The position numbers and the translations under genes were made by a program. DNA of 64,000 nucleotides from contig NZ_FWXT01000002.1 of NCBI RefSeq assembly GCF_900176535.1, positions 62,001 through 126,000 on the forward strand, read 5' to 3'. The first letter of the stretch is position 1; every line of letters begins with the position of its first letter. Below are positions 36,755 to 45,785 of this stretch, piece after piece. The stretch comes from Pedobacter africanus (GTDB lineage: Bacteria; Bacteroidota; Bacteroidia; Sphingobacteriales; Sphingobacteriaceae). Under the pieces are notes generated by a model. It made no database searches and had not been told where the DNA came from. It saw only the letters and a list, made by a program, of their open reading frames with translations.

Positions 36755-36925
36755 CGGTAATGGTTTTACTTAATTGTAGATTAATAGGGAATCGTGTGTA
36801 AATCACGAACTGTCGCGCAACTGTAAGTAACACAAAGAGTTTTTACCCTTAGCATATCCACTGTTCCCCCTGGGGAATGGGAAGGATGGTAAAAATGTTA
36901 CAAGTCAGGAGACCTGCCCTTACCG
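36755..36925 (+). promoter_or_regulatory. cobalamin (AdoCbl-type) riboswitch upstream of metE
   Basis: P1 arms CGGTAA (36755-36760) and TTACCG (36920-36925) enclose the core. Inside are GGGAATCGTGTG, the CTGTCGCGCAACTGTAAG stretch, a CCACTG element, GGGAAGGATGG and the B12 box AAGTCAGGAGACCTGCC (36902-36918). Adenosyl- or methylcobalamin binding should switch off metE when the B12-dependent enzyme can work. The remaining leader to 37117 holds a weak hairpin, TGCTTT/GAAGCA (36935-36954) with a T6 tract shortly after, a possible expression-platform terminator. Confidence 0.93.
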
Positions 36926-37117
36926 AATTGACATTGCTTTCGCGGTTTGAAGCAGAGGTTTTTTGGTGTCAGTCTTTGGTTACTCCCGTCATATTGACGC
37001 CAGGAGCTGTTTCCTGCTTAGGCTACATCCATTTTCCTTCTTTTTACTATCGCATCAGCATTGAGATTTCAGCAAAGAGCTTTTAACTGATTTTTTCATC
37101 AATTAAAAAGCAAGAAA

Positions 37118-39436
37118 ATGCTAACAAACAATCTGGGCTACCCGCGCATTGGTAGCAAAAGAGAACTCAAAAAAGCCTGCGAGCAATATTGGTCAGGTAA
37201 TTCTTCTATCCAAAGCCTGGTGCAAACTGGAAGGGACATCCGTAAACACAACTGGGAACTGCAAAAAGCCGCCGGGATTGACCTCATCCCATCCAACGAT
37301 TTTTCGTATTACGACCAGGTGCTGGACCTTTCGCTCACTGTAGGCGCTATCCCTAAGCGTTACCATGAGGTGATCCTGAACAAGGGCAATTCTGAACTCG
37401 ACCTGTATTTTGCAATGGCCAGGGGGTATCAGAAAGATGGACTGGACATTACTGCCATGGAAATGACCAAATGGTTTGACACCAATTACCATTACATTGT
37501 TCCGGAGTTTACAAAAGACCAGCAGTTTAAACTGTTTTCAACTAAAATCCTGGATGAATACAATGAGGCCAAAAGGCTGGGCATTAATACCAAACCGGTT
37601 ATTATTGGCCCTGTTTCCTATTTGCTGCTGGGCAAGGAGAAAGAAAGTGGTTTTGAGCGCGTAGATCTGGTAAAAAATCTGCTTCCGGTATACCTGGAAA
37701 TCCTCAGAAAACTGGAAGAACAACACGTGGAATGGGTACAGTTTGATGAGCCTTTTCTGGCCCTGGACCTTACAGGAAAAGACAAGGCAGCTTATGCTTA
37801 CGTTTACGCCGAGATCAAAAAGCAGTTCCCCAAGCTGAAAATTTTACTGGCTACCTATTTTGGTGCGTTAAAGGAAAATACAGCACTTGCGGCCTCCCTG
37901 CCGGTACAAGCCATACACATAGACCTGGTACGCAGTCCGGAGCAGCTTGAAACTGTACTGGCCGATCTGCCAGATCAGATGAAACTTTCATTGGGACTGG
38001 TTGACGGACGTAATATCTGGAAGAATGATTTCAAGGCCAGCTTGTCATTAATTGAAACAGCATTGGATAGGGTAAAGGAAAACAGGTTGATTATCGGTTC
38101 GTCCTGCTCCCTGATCCATTCGCCATGCGACCTGGAGCTGGAAAACAATGATAAAGTCCTGACCCCCGAAATTAAGCAATGGCTTTCTTTTGCCCGGCAA
38201 AAGCTGGATGAAATAGTTAGCTTGAAGCAAATTGCTGCCAACTACCCCTCAGCAGCTGCTAAATTAAAAGAAAATGAAGCAGCACATCAAAGCAGGAAAA
38301 CATCGGCCCTGATTCATAAAGCTTTTGTAAAGGAGCGGCTGGCAGCAATTTCAGTAAAAGACGATCAGCGCGGTAATCCCTTTGCCCTGCGCCAGAAATT
38401 GCAACAGGAGGCATTGGGACTGCCGTTGTTTCCTACAACAACCATAGGTTCTTTTCCGCAGACATCAGAGGTGCGCAGCTGGAGGGCCAGGTATAAAAAA
38501 GGAGAGCTGAGCCTTGCTGAATATGATGCACTGATTGAAAAGGAAACTGAAGAAACCATCCGTTTTCAGGAAGAAGCTGGGATTGACGTATTGGTACATG
38601 GCGAATTTGAACGCAACGATATGGTAGAGTACTTTGGGGAGCAGCTGGCCGGCTTTACCTTTACCAAAAATGGCTGGGTACAAAGCTATGGCAGCCGCTG
38701 TGTAAAACCACCGGTAATTTATGGGGATGTTTACCGTCCGGAGCCTATGACGGTACGCTGGTCGGCTTATGCACAATCGCTCAGCAAAAAATGGGTAAAA
38801 GGTATGCTTACCGGCCCTGTTACCATACTGCAATGGTCCTTTGTTCGTAACGACCAGCCCAGATCTGAAACCTGCACGCAGATTGCATTTGCCATCCGGG
38901 ACGAGGTGAACGACCTGGAAAAAGCGGGAATTAAGATCATTCAGATTGATGAGCCCGCCATCCGGGAAGGCCTGCCGCTGCGCAAGTCCGATTGGCAGGA
39001 ATACCTGCAATGGGCGGTCAAGGCTTTCCGTATTTCTGCAAGCGGGGTGAAAGACGATACCCAGATCCATACACACATGTGTTATTCGGAGTTTAACGAC
39101 ATCATTCAGCACATTGCCGATATGGATGCAGACGTGATCACCATAGAATGCTCGCGTTCCCAAATGGAATTGTTGGATGCATTTGCTGATTTTAAGTATC
39201 CGAATGAGATCGGTCCGGGTGTTTACGATATCCATTCTCCACGCGTACCCGCTAAAGAAGAAATGGTTGCCTTACTGGAAAAGGCCAGATCGGTTATCCC
39301 TGCGGCACAGCTGTGGGTAAACCCTGATTGCGGCTTAAAGACCAGGCACTGGGCTGAAACAAAAAAAGCTTTAACAGAAATGGTAGCTGCTGCAAAAGTA
39401 CTGCGGGAATCTGTGGAAGAAGCTGTAACTTTGTAA
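37118..39436 (+). CDS. metE: cobalamin-independent methionine synthase
   Basis: MetE transfers methyl from methyltetrahydrofolate polyglutamate to homocysteine. The 772-residue protein has the two-barrel layout: N-terminal NNLGYPRIGSKRELKKA and C-terminal catalytic barrel with TTIGSFPQTSEVR, DVLVHGEFERNDMVEYFGE, QIDEPAIREGLPLR, the zinc ligands in HTHMCYSEF and NPDCGLKTR. The length is standard. A cobalamin riboswitch in its leader controls it. It ends at a good terminator. Confidence 0.98.
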   Translation: MLTNNLGYPRIGSKRELKKACEQYWSGNSSIQSLVQTGRDIRKHNWELQKAAGIDLIPSNDFSYYDQVLDLSLTVGAIPKRYHEVILNKGNSELDLYFAMARGYQKDGLDITAMEMTKWFDTNYHYIVPEFTKDQQFKLFSTKILDEYNEAKRLGINTKPVIIGPVSYLLLGKEKESGFERVDLVKNLLPVYLEILRKLEEQHVEWVQFDEPFLALDLTGKDKAAYAYVYAEIKKQFPKLKILLATYFGALKENTALAASLPVQAIHIDLVRSPEQLETVLADLPDQMKLSLGLVDGRNIWKNDFKASLSLIETALDRVKENRLIIGSSCSLIHSPCDLELENNDKVLTPEIKQWLSFARQKLDEIVSLKQIAANYPSAAAKLKENEAAHQSRKTSALIHKAFVKERLAAISVKDDQRGNPFALRQKLQQEALGLPLFPTTTIGSFPQTSEVRSWRARYKKGELSLAEYDALIEKETEETIRFQEEAGIDVLVHGEFERNDMVEYFGEQLAGFTFTKNGWVQSYGSRCVKPPVIYGDVYRPEPMTVRWSAYAQSLSKKWVKGMLTGPVTILQWSFVRNDQPRSETCTQIAFAIRDEVNDLEKAGIKIIQIDEPAIREGLPLRKSDWQEYLQWAVKAFRISASGVKDDTQIHTHMCYSEFNDIIQHIADMDADVITIECSRSQMELLDAFADFKYPNEIGPGVYDIHSPRVPAKEEMVALLEKARSVIPAAQLWVNPDCGLKTRHWAETKKALTEMVAAAKVLRESVEEAVTL

Positions 39437-39440
39437 AAAA

Positions 39441-39468
39441 AGAGGCAGGCGGTATGCCTGCCTTCTTT
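39441..39468 (+). terminator. metE intrinsic terminator
   Basis: GGCAGGC (39444-39450) pairs with GCCTGCC (39456-39462), loop GGTAT, followed by TTCTTTT. It lies upstream of the true fabH start at 39490. Confidence 0.88.
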
Positions 39469-39489
39469 TACAGAATTACGTACGCACAA

Positions 39490-40494
39490 ATGAGAATAAG
39501 GAAAAATGCGGTGATTACCGCGGTTGGGGGTTATGTTCCGGATACGGTTTTAAGTAACCATGACCTCGAAAAAATGGTGGATACCAATAATGAATGGATT
39601 GTTGCCAGGACCGGGATAAAGGAGAGAAGGATTGTGAACGACCCTGAAATTGCAACCTCAGATATGGCGACTTACGCCCTTAAAAGACTGATGGAAGACG
39701 GTAATGTGAGTCCGGACGAAATTGATTGCGTGATCGTGTCTACCTCTACACCAGATTATGTAATGGTGAGCACGGGTAGCATGGTGTGTGAGAAGGCGGG
39801 GCTAAAAAATGCCTGGGGTATTGATACCAATGCTGCCTGCAGTGGTTTTTTATATGCCCTTACGCTCGGTGCCAGCATGATTGAAAGCGGCCGTTGTAAA
39901 AAAGTAGTCGTGATCGGGGCCGATAAAAACAGCTCAATTGTAAACTATACAGACCGCAATACCTGCATCCTTTTTGGAGATGGTGCCGGCGCAGTTTTAC
40001 TGGAGCAGACCGAAGAGCCGGTAGGCTTAATGGACAGCTTTTTCAGAACAGATGGCTCTGGTAAAGAAAATCTGATCGTTACTGCCGGGGGCTCTAAATT
40101 CCCGGCTTCACAGGCTACGCTCGATGATAAACTGCATTATGTGCGTCAGGATGGCCGCGTGGTATTTAAGGCTGCCATTCAGGGTATGACAGATACCTGC
40201 AATGAGGTGCTGAAATCGAACGACCTGGTGAGTTCACAGATCGACCACCTGATTCCGCACCAGGCAAACCTAAGGATTATTCAATCTGTAGGAGAATACC
40301 TGGGTTTATCTGCCGAACAGGTTAAAGTAAACATTCATCGTTATGGAAATACCACCGCTGCCACTATTCCGTTGTGCCTATGGGATTTTAGAGATGATTT
40401 TAAATACGGTGATAAAATGATATTGACTGCATTTGGCGCTGGTTTCTCCTGGGGGGCAACTTACCTGAAGTGGGGCACACTCAGAGAGAAGTAG
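39490..40494 (+). CDS. fabH: beta-ketoacyl-ACP synthase III
   Basis: FabH condenses acetyl-CoA or branched acyl-CoA with malonyl-ACP to begin fatty acid synthesis. The 334-residue protein has the catalytic triad Cys117 (TNAACSGF), His257 (LIPHQANLR) and Asn287 (RYGNTTA). An in-frame ATG at 39454 lies inside the metE terminator stem, so the ATG at 39490 (MRIRKNAVIT) is the start. The usual plsX-rpmF neighbours are missing, so this may be a second copy. A structured repeat follows immediately after the stop codon. Confidence 0.95.
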   Translation: MRIRKNAVITAVGGYVPDTVLSNHDLEKMVDTNNEWIVARTGIKERRIVNDPEIATSDMATYALKRLMEDGNVSPDEIDCVIVSTSTPDYVMVSTGSMVCEKAGLKNAWGIDTNAACSGFLYALTLGASMIESGRCKKVVVIGADKNSSIVNYTDRNTCILFGDGAGAVLLEQTEEPVGLMDSFFRTDGSGKENLIVTAGGSKFPASQATLDDKLHYVRQDGRVVFKAAIQGMTDTCNEVLKSNDLVSSQIDHLIPHQANLRIIQSVGEYLGLSAEQVKVNIHRYGNTTAATIPLCLWDFRDDFKYGDKMILTAFGAGFSWGATYLKWGTLREK

Positions 40495-40578
40495 AAATTA
40501 ACCGTTCTCTTCTGAGGCCGGAACAAGTGGCGCGAAAAGCACCAATTATTCCTATGCCTCTTCAGAGAAGGTAAATTT
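40495..40578 (+). repeat. 84-bp structured hairpin repeat, copy A
   Basis: Near-identical (80 of 84 positions) to copy B at 41470-41553. Paired arms: ACC/GGT, TTCTCT/AGAGAA, GAGGC/GCCTC, GGAA/TTCC and TGGCGC/GCACCA around a GAAAA loop. It starts right after the fabH stop codon. It has no T-run and codes for nothing obvious. Family unknown to me. Confidence 0.8.
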
Positions 40579-40643
40579 CTTGTTATTGCATGGCTTGCTC
40601 AGCATTTGCCGGCCGGTCAGTCAGTATCACAACAAAATACTAA

Positions 40644-41033
40644 ATGACAATAGAAGATAAAATACAGGAATCCGAGACCCGGATTTTTAAAGCAGTTTTT
40701 CCAAATACAACCAACCATTATGATACGCTGTTCGGTGGCACGGCCATGCACATGATGGATGAAGTGGCCTTTATTACCGCGACCAGGTTTAGCAGACAGC
40801 GTATGGTTACGGTAAGCAGCGACAGGATAGATTTCAATAAGCCGATTCCTGCAGGTACCATTGTAGAGCTCATTGGCAGGGTAAGCCACATTGGCAATAC
40901 CAGTTTGAAGGTAAAGGTAGAGATCTATATCGAACAAATGTATTCAGACATCAGAGAAAAAGCCGTAACCGGCGAATTCTCTTTTGTGGCCATAGATGAG
41001 CATAAGAAGCCTGTTCCTGTTTTCAGGGGATAG
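40644..41033 (+). CDS. hotdog-fold acyl-CoA thioesterase (YciA-like)
   Basis: A 129-residue enzyme with the hotdog acyl-CoA thioesterase core: NHYDTLFGGTAMHMMDEVAF (catalytic Asp in the central helix), VTVSSDRIDFNKPIPAG and EFSFVAIDEHKKPVPV. It hydrolyses acyl-CoA esters in the cytosol. It lies between the two copies of the hairpin repeat and 149 bp after fabH. The chain-length preference cannot be read. Confidence 0.92.
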   Translation: MTIEDKIQESETRIFKAVFPNTTNHYDTLFGGTAMHMMDEVAFITATRFSRQRMVTVSSDRIDFNKPIPAGTIVELIGRVSHIGNTSLKVKVEIYIEQMYSDIREKAVTGEFSFVAIDEHKKPVPVFRG

Positions 41034-41089
41034 GCTTCCCTTTTTTAGGAATTCTTTTACTTTTATAAGGAATCATCCGTCATGATGCT

Positions 41090-41097
41090 TACCTTTG
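41090..41097 (+). promoter_or_regulatory. -7 box TACCTTTG only 7 bp before an ATG
   Basis: A perfect TAnnTTTG match ends at 41097; the predicted start (41102-41105) falls at or next to the ATG at 41105. The mRNA would be leaderless or nearly so. Confidence 0.55.
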
Positions 41098-41104
41098 CAG
41101 CAAA

Positions 41105-41476
41105 ATGCTGTTGAAACCACTTTCCATATTGCTTTTATTTAGTTTGCTCAGTGCAAATTGCAGCAATCTGTTCGTCTATCTCGGTTTCGAAGCCAATCGG
41201 AATTACATTGCCAAAGAGCTGTGTATCAATAGGGATAAGCCCGAGATGCATTGTAATGGGAAGTGCTATCTGATGAAAAAGCTGAAACAGGCCCAGGAGA
41301 AAGAGGAAAAACAGGAACGATCTTCGCAAAAAGTACAGATACAGGATGCGGTTGTGTTTCAGAAATTGGTTTGTACTTCGCCTGTTAAGCACCTGAGGCC
41401 TTCAAGGGCAGCAGAAATCCCTTTTGCTTTGCCAAGGCACTCGGCTGCGATATTTCATCCGCCAAAGGAAAATTAA
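41105..41476 (+). CDS. small exported Cys-rich protein, first gene of a putative copper operon
   Basis: A 123-residue protein that I cannot name. A hydrophobic N-terminus (about 5-20) serves as signal or anchor. The mature part has CINRDKPEMHCNGKCYLMKKL, with three Cys, one His and two Met within a short span, then a charged coiled-coil-like Lys/Glu stretch (about 57-75) and a basic tail. The Cys/His/Met cluster suggests soft-metal binding. Its position before a TonB receptor, a His/Met-rich lipoprotein and an SCO chaperone points to copper. Confidence 0.65.
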   Translation: MLLKPLSILLLFSLLSANCSNLFVYLGFEANRNYIAKELCINRDKPEMHCNGKCYLMKKLKQAQEKEEKQERSSQKVQIQDAVVFQKLVCTSPVKHLRPSRAAEIPFALPRHSAAIFHPPKEN

Positions 41477-41553
41477 CCGTTCTCTTCTGAGGCTGGAACA
41501 AATGGCGCGAAGAGCGCCAATTATTCCTATGCCTCTTCAGAGAAGGTAAATTT
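41470..41553 (+). repeat. 84-bp structured hairpin repeat, copy B
   Basis: This copy overlaps the last codons of the preceding gene. Arms are as in copy A, but the inner stem is perfect here (TGGCGC/GCGCCA with a GAAGA loop). 41554-41737, before the TonB receptor, shows no gene and no clear promoter. Confidence 0.8.
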
Positions 41554-41737
41554 TCTATTTAGTAGCACAGCAACATAGCAGGAGTTTTTTTGTGAGTCTA
41601 TCATTGTATTAAATATCTTGTTTACATCTTGCTTTTGCGTTCTGATAGAAACAATCAGTTAATTTTTCTTGAATTTCCGTCTATTCCTTTTTATTCTTTT
41701 TTGAAGGTAGATAGGGATAGCTGTATCAATTTTAATA

Positions 41738-44044
41738 ATGAACCCTTTAAGATATTTAATTCTATCCATAGGGCTGGTCATGCTTTTTTTGCAGACGAAT
41801 GCCCAAAAACAGGTCGTAAATGGCCACGTATATGATTCCCAGACCCGGCAGCCACTGGCCGGGGTCATGCTTTTCAATGTAGAAGCCCTGGAACTGACAA
41901 AGTCGGACGCCAAAGGCTTTTTTGAGATAGCCGCACTGCAGCCAGATGGTAAATTTACCGCTGTGCTGCCAGGGTACAGGACCCAGTTGGTAAAAATATC
42001 CGGACACGAAAATGAGCTCAACATACAGCTGGAGGCTGATGGTTTGAGCCTGAATGAGGTGCGGGTGGCCGGCTATAACGAAAACAAAACCAATAAGGAA
42101 ACGGCAGGTAGTATTGCCCTGATTACCGCAAGGGACATTAATCGTGGAAACGCAGTTTCCTTACAGCCGGCACTAAATGCGATTCCGGGTGTACGCATGG
42201 ACCAGAGTACGCTTTCAGAGGCCCGGATTTCCATTCGTGGAAACGGCGTGCGCGCAGCATATGGTGTCCGGAGTGTGAAGATCTATGTGAACGAAATTCC
42301 GGTTACCGAGGCAGATGGTACTACCCGTATTGAAGCACTGGATGTAAATAGTATTGGGAGGGCCGAAGTGATTAAAGGCCCGGCATCAAGTATTTATGGG
42401 GCAGGAACTGCAGGCGTGATCAACTTCCAGCTACAGCGTGCACCTTACCAGGAACAGAGCCTGGAGGCATCAGGCCTGGTAGGCGCCTATGGCTTACACC
42501 GCCTGGCCACTACCTATCGCAGCGGGGGCGACAAAGTAAATAGTTATGTCTCTTATGGCTGGCAGGAATATGATGGCTACCGTAAGCATAGCAACGACAT
42601 GCGCCGGTTCCTGACCGGTAACTTCCAGCTTTTTCCGAGCGACAAGCGCATCATCACCCTAATGCTGAACAGGACTACCCAGCACTCCCAGATCCCTGGA
42701 TCGCTCACTGCAGATCAGGTAGTGGCCGATCCCCTGCAGGCAAATACAACCAATCTGGATAAAGCGGCAGGGAGGTATCAGACCTGGACCCGCATTGGTT
42801 TGGGGCAGCAATACCGTTTCAACGACAAGTTCTCCAATTCAACAAGTGTATTTACCTATTTTTACGATCTGGATCACCCGCTTCCATATGCCTACATCCG
42901 GAATTTTTACCAGAGCTATGGCGGCCGGACCCGTTTTAGCTATGACCCGGGTATTACACTGTTGCCTACCCGCTTTACCATAGGTGCAGAATTTAATGAG
43001 GGCCTAACCAAAGGCACACAATACGTAAACACCCAGGGCAAAGAAGGGGCCATAAACGCTAACATCGATTATCGGAACAGACAATATTCACTTTTCTATC
43101 AGTCGGAAACCAATCTCGGACCGAAAACCAGCTTAATCCTGGGCCTCAGCTACAACAGCATGCGTTATGCGGTGAACGATTATTTAAAGCAGCAGCAAAG
43201 CGGCGTTAAAAAGTTTGATCCACAGGCCACACCCCGTATTGCACTGAGCCATACCTTTAGCGATGCTCTTAGCCTGCACGCCAGTGTAAGTTCTGGCTTC
43301 TCTCCGCCATCCAGCTCCGAGATCAAGAATGTAGATGGAACCATCAACCCAAAACTACAGGCAGAAAAGGCCATGAATTATGAACTGAACGCCAAAGGAA
43401 ATGTACTGCGGTCCAGACTGGCCTACGATCTCGCTGTCTTTAAAATGGACATGAAAGGCGAATTGATTGCGCAGTCTGTACAACAGGGTATTACGATTTA
43501 CAACAATGCCGGAAAAACCAGCCACAATGGTGTAGAGCTTGCTTTGTCATACCAGGTGTTAAAAGCTGATGATGGAGCTGAAATTGTAAGTCTGCGTCCT
43601 TTTGCTGCGCTGACCTATTCCGATTTCAAGTTTAAAGATTACCAGACCCTGAATGCACAAGGCCAGGTTAGCGCTACTTATGACGGTAATAAGCTGACCG
43701 GTATTGCACCTTGGGTGCTCAATGCGGGTTTAGACCTGGAAACAAAAACCGGGATTTACTTTTATGGCAATTACTTTTATAGCGACCGTCTGCCATTGAA
43801 TGATGCCAATCTGATTTATAATCCCTCATATCAGGTACTGAATGCAAAACTTGGATACAAAAAGCAAGTGTTAAAATACCTTGAACTGAATGCTTATGCC
43901 GGTTTAGACAATATCCTCAATAAAAGCTACAGTTCCATAGTTTCTTTAAATGCTGTGGGATATGGAGGGGCACAGCCGGCCTATTTTAATCCATCTCCAA
44001 AACGGAACGGTTACGGAGGATTGAATATTAAATATTTATTTTAA
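41738..44044 (+). CDS. TonB-dependent receptor, putative copper uptake
   Basis: A 768-residue outer membrane receptor: signal peptide (to about QTNAQ, residue 23), carboxypeptidase-like domain (about 25-105), plug (about 115-230, with IGRAEVIKGPASSIYGAGTAGVINFQ) and a barrel ending in GGLNIKYLF. A metal role is inferred from context: the downstream His/Met-rich lipoprotein and the SCO copper chaperone. Ligand specificity cannot be read from the receptor itself. The next gene starts 5 bp later. Confidence 0.92.
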   Translation: MNPLRYLILSIGLVMLFLQTNAQKQVVNGHVYDSQTRQPLAGVMLFNVEALELTKSDAKGFFEIAALQPDGKFTAVLPGYRTQLVKISGHENELNIQLEADGLSLNEVRVAGYNENKTNKETAGSIALITARDINRGNAVSLQPALNAIPGVRMDQSTLSEARISIRGNGVRAAYGVRSVKIYVNEIPVTEADGTTRIEALDVNSIGRAEVIKGPASSIYGAGTAGVINFQLQRAPYQEQSLEASGLVGAYGLHRLATTYRSGGDKVNSYVSYGWQEYDGYRKHSNDMRRFLTGNFQLFPSDKRIITLMLNRTTQHSQIPGSLTADQVVADPLQANTTNLDKAAGRYQTWTRIGLGQQYRFNDKFSNSTSVFTYFYDLDHPLPYAYIRNFYQSYGGRTRFSYDPGITLLPTRFTIGAEFNEGLTKGTQYVNTQGKEGAINANIDYRNRQYSLFYQSETNLGPKTSLILGLSYNSMRYAVNDYLKQQQSGVKKFDPQATPRIALSHTFSDALSLHASVSSGFSPPSSSEIKNVDGTINPKLQAEKAMNYELNAKGNVLRSRLAYDLAVFKMDMKGELIAQSVQQGITIYNNAGKTSHNGVELALSYQVLKADDGAEIVSLRPFAALTYSDFKFKDYQTLNAQGQVSATYDGNKLTGIAPWVLNAGLDLETKTGIYFYGNYFYSDRLPLNDANLIYNPSYQVLNAKLGYKKQVLKYLELNAYAGLDNILNKSYSSIVSLNAVGYGGAQPAYFNPSPKRNGYGGLNIKYLF

Positions 44045-44049
44045 CAATC

Positions 44050-45339
44050 ATGCAGATGAAGAAAATATCATTTATCGTGTTAGGCCTGCTGGGCCTGCTC
44101 AATGCCTGTACCACATCGCCAGATGCCACACAGGTAAAAGGGCTAAGCACCCCGGGCATTGAAGCTACTGCACCATACTTTACAACAGACCACAATGGAA
44201 ACGCTGTGTTGTGCTGGACCGAAAAAGACGGCGGGGATTCATTGTACCGGCTGAAATATGCAGTCTTCGATGCAGAAAAAAATAGTTTTAATACAGCAGT
44301 TACTGTTCCCGCTTCGGCGGGCTGCAGTAATTCTGCCGAAAGCATGGGCAAAATTGCCTTTAAAGCTGATGGTACCGTTTTCGCCGTTTTTTCAAAACGT
44401 TTCCCTAACGAAAAGAACCCTTATGCTGGTGCCATATACTATAGCCTGTCCGACGATGCCGGAAAGAGCTGGTCGCCATCCCGTTTTTTACACAGCGATA
44501 CCAGCCATAGCTATGGCCGTAGCTTCTTTGACGTCGCTACCTTAAAAGATGGGGAGCTCGCAGCCATCTGGCTGGATGGACGCTATGGAAAAAGTATAAA
44601 AGGCTCGGCATTGTTTTTTGCGCGTACGGAAAAGGGAAAGGGTTTCGGGGCCGACAACTGTTTGGATAAAGGTACCTGTGAGTGCTGTCGCACAGCTATA
44701 TTTACCGACGATGCCGGCAAGATCCATCTTGCATACCGGAGCATCATGTTCCCTTCTGCACTTACAGCCAAACAGGTACGTGATATGGTGTACAAGGTGT
44801 CGGCAGATAACGGAAAAACCTTTACCTCAGCCAGAACGATCAGTAACGACAATTGGGAAATAGAAGGCTGTCCGCATTCCGGTCCATCACTGGCAGCAGA
44901 TAGGAAGGGACTGCAGGTGGTATGGTTTACCGCTGGCGGAGGTGCAGGCCTGTACTATAGCTCAGCAAAAAATCCGGAATCAGGGTTTGGCAGGCGAACC
45001 CTGCTTACCACTTCCGGCAGGCACCCTCAGCTGGTTGCCCTTTCGCAGGACAAGGCGGCAATGGTTTGTGAAGAGCCCATTAGTGCAGAACCAGACCATA
45101 AAATGAACCATTCGCATGGCAGTATGAACATGAGCCATCCTCCCGCAGGAGCGGCAAAAATTATCTTAAGTATTTTAAAGAACGGCAGCCTCGAAAAAAC
45201 AGTAGCTGTTACCGAAGGAAAGGAAGCAGACCATCACGCGGTTTTGATCCCTGTTAAGGAGAAGATCCTGATTGCCTGGGTAAGGGAACAAAAACCAGCA
45301 GCGAAACTATGTTATACCCTGATGAATTTAAACGAGTAA
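44050..45339 (+). CDS. sialidase-fold (BNR-like) lipoprotein with Cys cluster and His/Met-rich stretch
   Basis: A 429-residue lipoprotein (lipobox LLNAC, Cys about 20) with Asp-box-like repeats (SDDAGKSWSPSRF, SADNGKTFTSA) typical of six-bladed sialidase-like propellers. No sialidase Arg triad can be identified. Two features suggest metal binding: a CxCC cluster (KGTCECCRTAIF) and MNHSHGSMNMSHPP (about 357-370), resembling copper-binding Met/His motifs. The family is often labelled exo-alpha-sialidase, probably wrongly in this setting. It follows the TonB receptor by 5 bp. Confidence 0.8.
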   Translation: MQMKKISFIVLGLLGLLNACTTSPDATQVKGLSTPGIEATAPYFTTDHNGNAVLCWTEKDGGDSLYRLKYAVFDAEKNSFNTAVTVPASAGCSNSAESMGKIAFKADGTVFAVFSKRFPNEKNPYAGAIYYSLSDDAGKSWSPSRFLHSDTSHSYGRSFFDVATLKDGELAAIWLDGRYGKSIKGSALFFARTEKGKGFGADNCLDKGTCECCRTAIFTDDAGKIHLAYRSIMFPSALTAKQVRDMVYKVSADNGKTFTSARTISNDNWEIEGCPHSGPSLAADRKGLQVVWFTAGGGAGLYYSSAKNPESGFGRRTLLTTSGRHPQLVALSQDKAAMVCEEPISAEPDHKMNHSHGSMNMSHPPAGAAKIILSILKNGSLEKTVAVTEGKEADHHAVLIPVKEKILIAWVREQKPAAKLCYTLMNLNE

Positions 45340-45350
45340 ATTATAAAAGA

Positions 45351-45785
45351 ATGAGAAAATTAATAGGAATTTTACTGGTAACTATAGCAGTAAGTGCTTG
45401 TAAGCAAAGTGTAGATTATAAAACGGTACGCGAGGAAGTAATGAAATTTCATGATGTGGTAATGGCCGACCAGAGCGTGGTGGTAAACAACCAGATGAAA
45501 CTGGATACGTTATTAAAAGACCTGAAAGGCCTCAAAGCCAGGTTTCCGGATGTGGATACCCTGAAGGAAAAAGAGAACTTAAAGGCTTTAATTGCCGATC
45601 TGACGAAAGCAGAAGACAGCATGAACGACTGGATGCATAAGTTTGAACCGGATGTAAGCGGCAAATCCAATGCGGAGGCGGTGCAGTATTTTAAAGATGA
45701 AATGGTGAAAATTAAAGCGGTAGACAGCCTTTATAAAAAGGAGATCAAATCTTCGGCCGCCTACTTAAATAAATTCGGAAAATAA
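45351..45785 (+). CDS. small helical lipoprotein, unknown function
   Basis: A 144-residue lipoprotein (lipobox AVSAC, Cys about 16). The mature part is mostly charged helix (KLDTLLKDLKGLKARFPD, ENLKALIADLTKAEDSMNDWMHKF) with Met and His but no Cys. I do not recognise the family. The ATG at 45351 is preferred, because the in-frame one at 45309 lies inside the previous gene and would bury the signal peptide. Its stop codon overlaps the SCO start (TAATG), so the two are translationally linked. Confidence 0.75.
   Translation: MRKLIGILLVTIAVSACKQSVDYKTVREEVMKFHDVVMADQSVVVNNQMKLDTLLKDLKGLKARFPDVDTLKEKENLKALIADLTKAEDSMNDWMHKFEPDVSGKSNAEAVQYFKDEMVKIKAVDSLYKKEIKSSAAYLNKFGK

Noticed and set aside
38465..39235. 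256-codon minus-strand ORF inside metE
   Set aside because: Antisense to the catalytic barrel of metE with no domain of its own.
39454..39489. upstream in-frame start for fabH
   Set aside because: It falls inside the metE terminator stem; FabH homology begins at the ATG at 39490.
41590..41605. FNR-like site before the copper TonB receptor
   Set aside because: TGA and TCA are 5 bp apart instead of 6, and no -7 box lies at the right distance.
44050..45339. true exo-alpha-sialidase
   Set aside because: Asp-box-like repeats are present, but no Arg triad or catalytic Tyr/Glu set could be identified, and the context is copper handling.
45309..45350. upstream in-frame start for the helical lipoprotein
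   Set aside because: It overlaps the previous gene and would put charged residues before the signal peptide.
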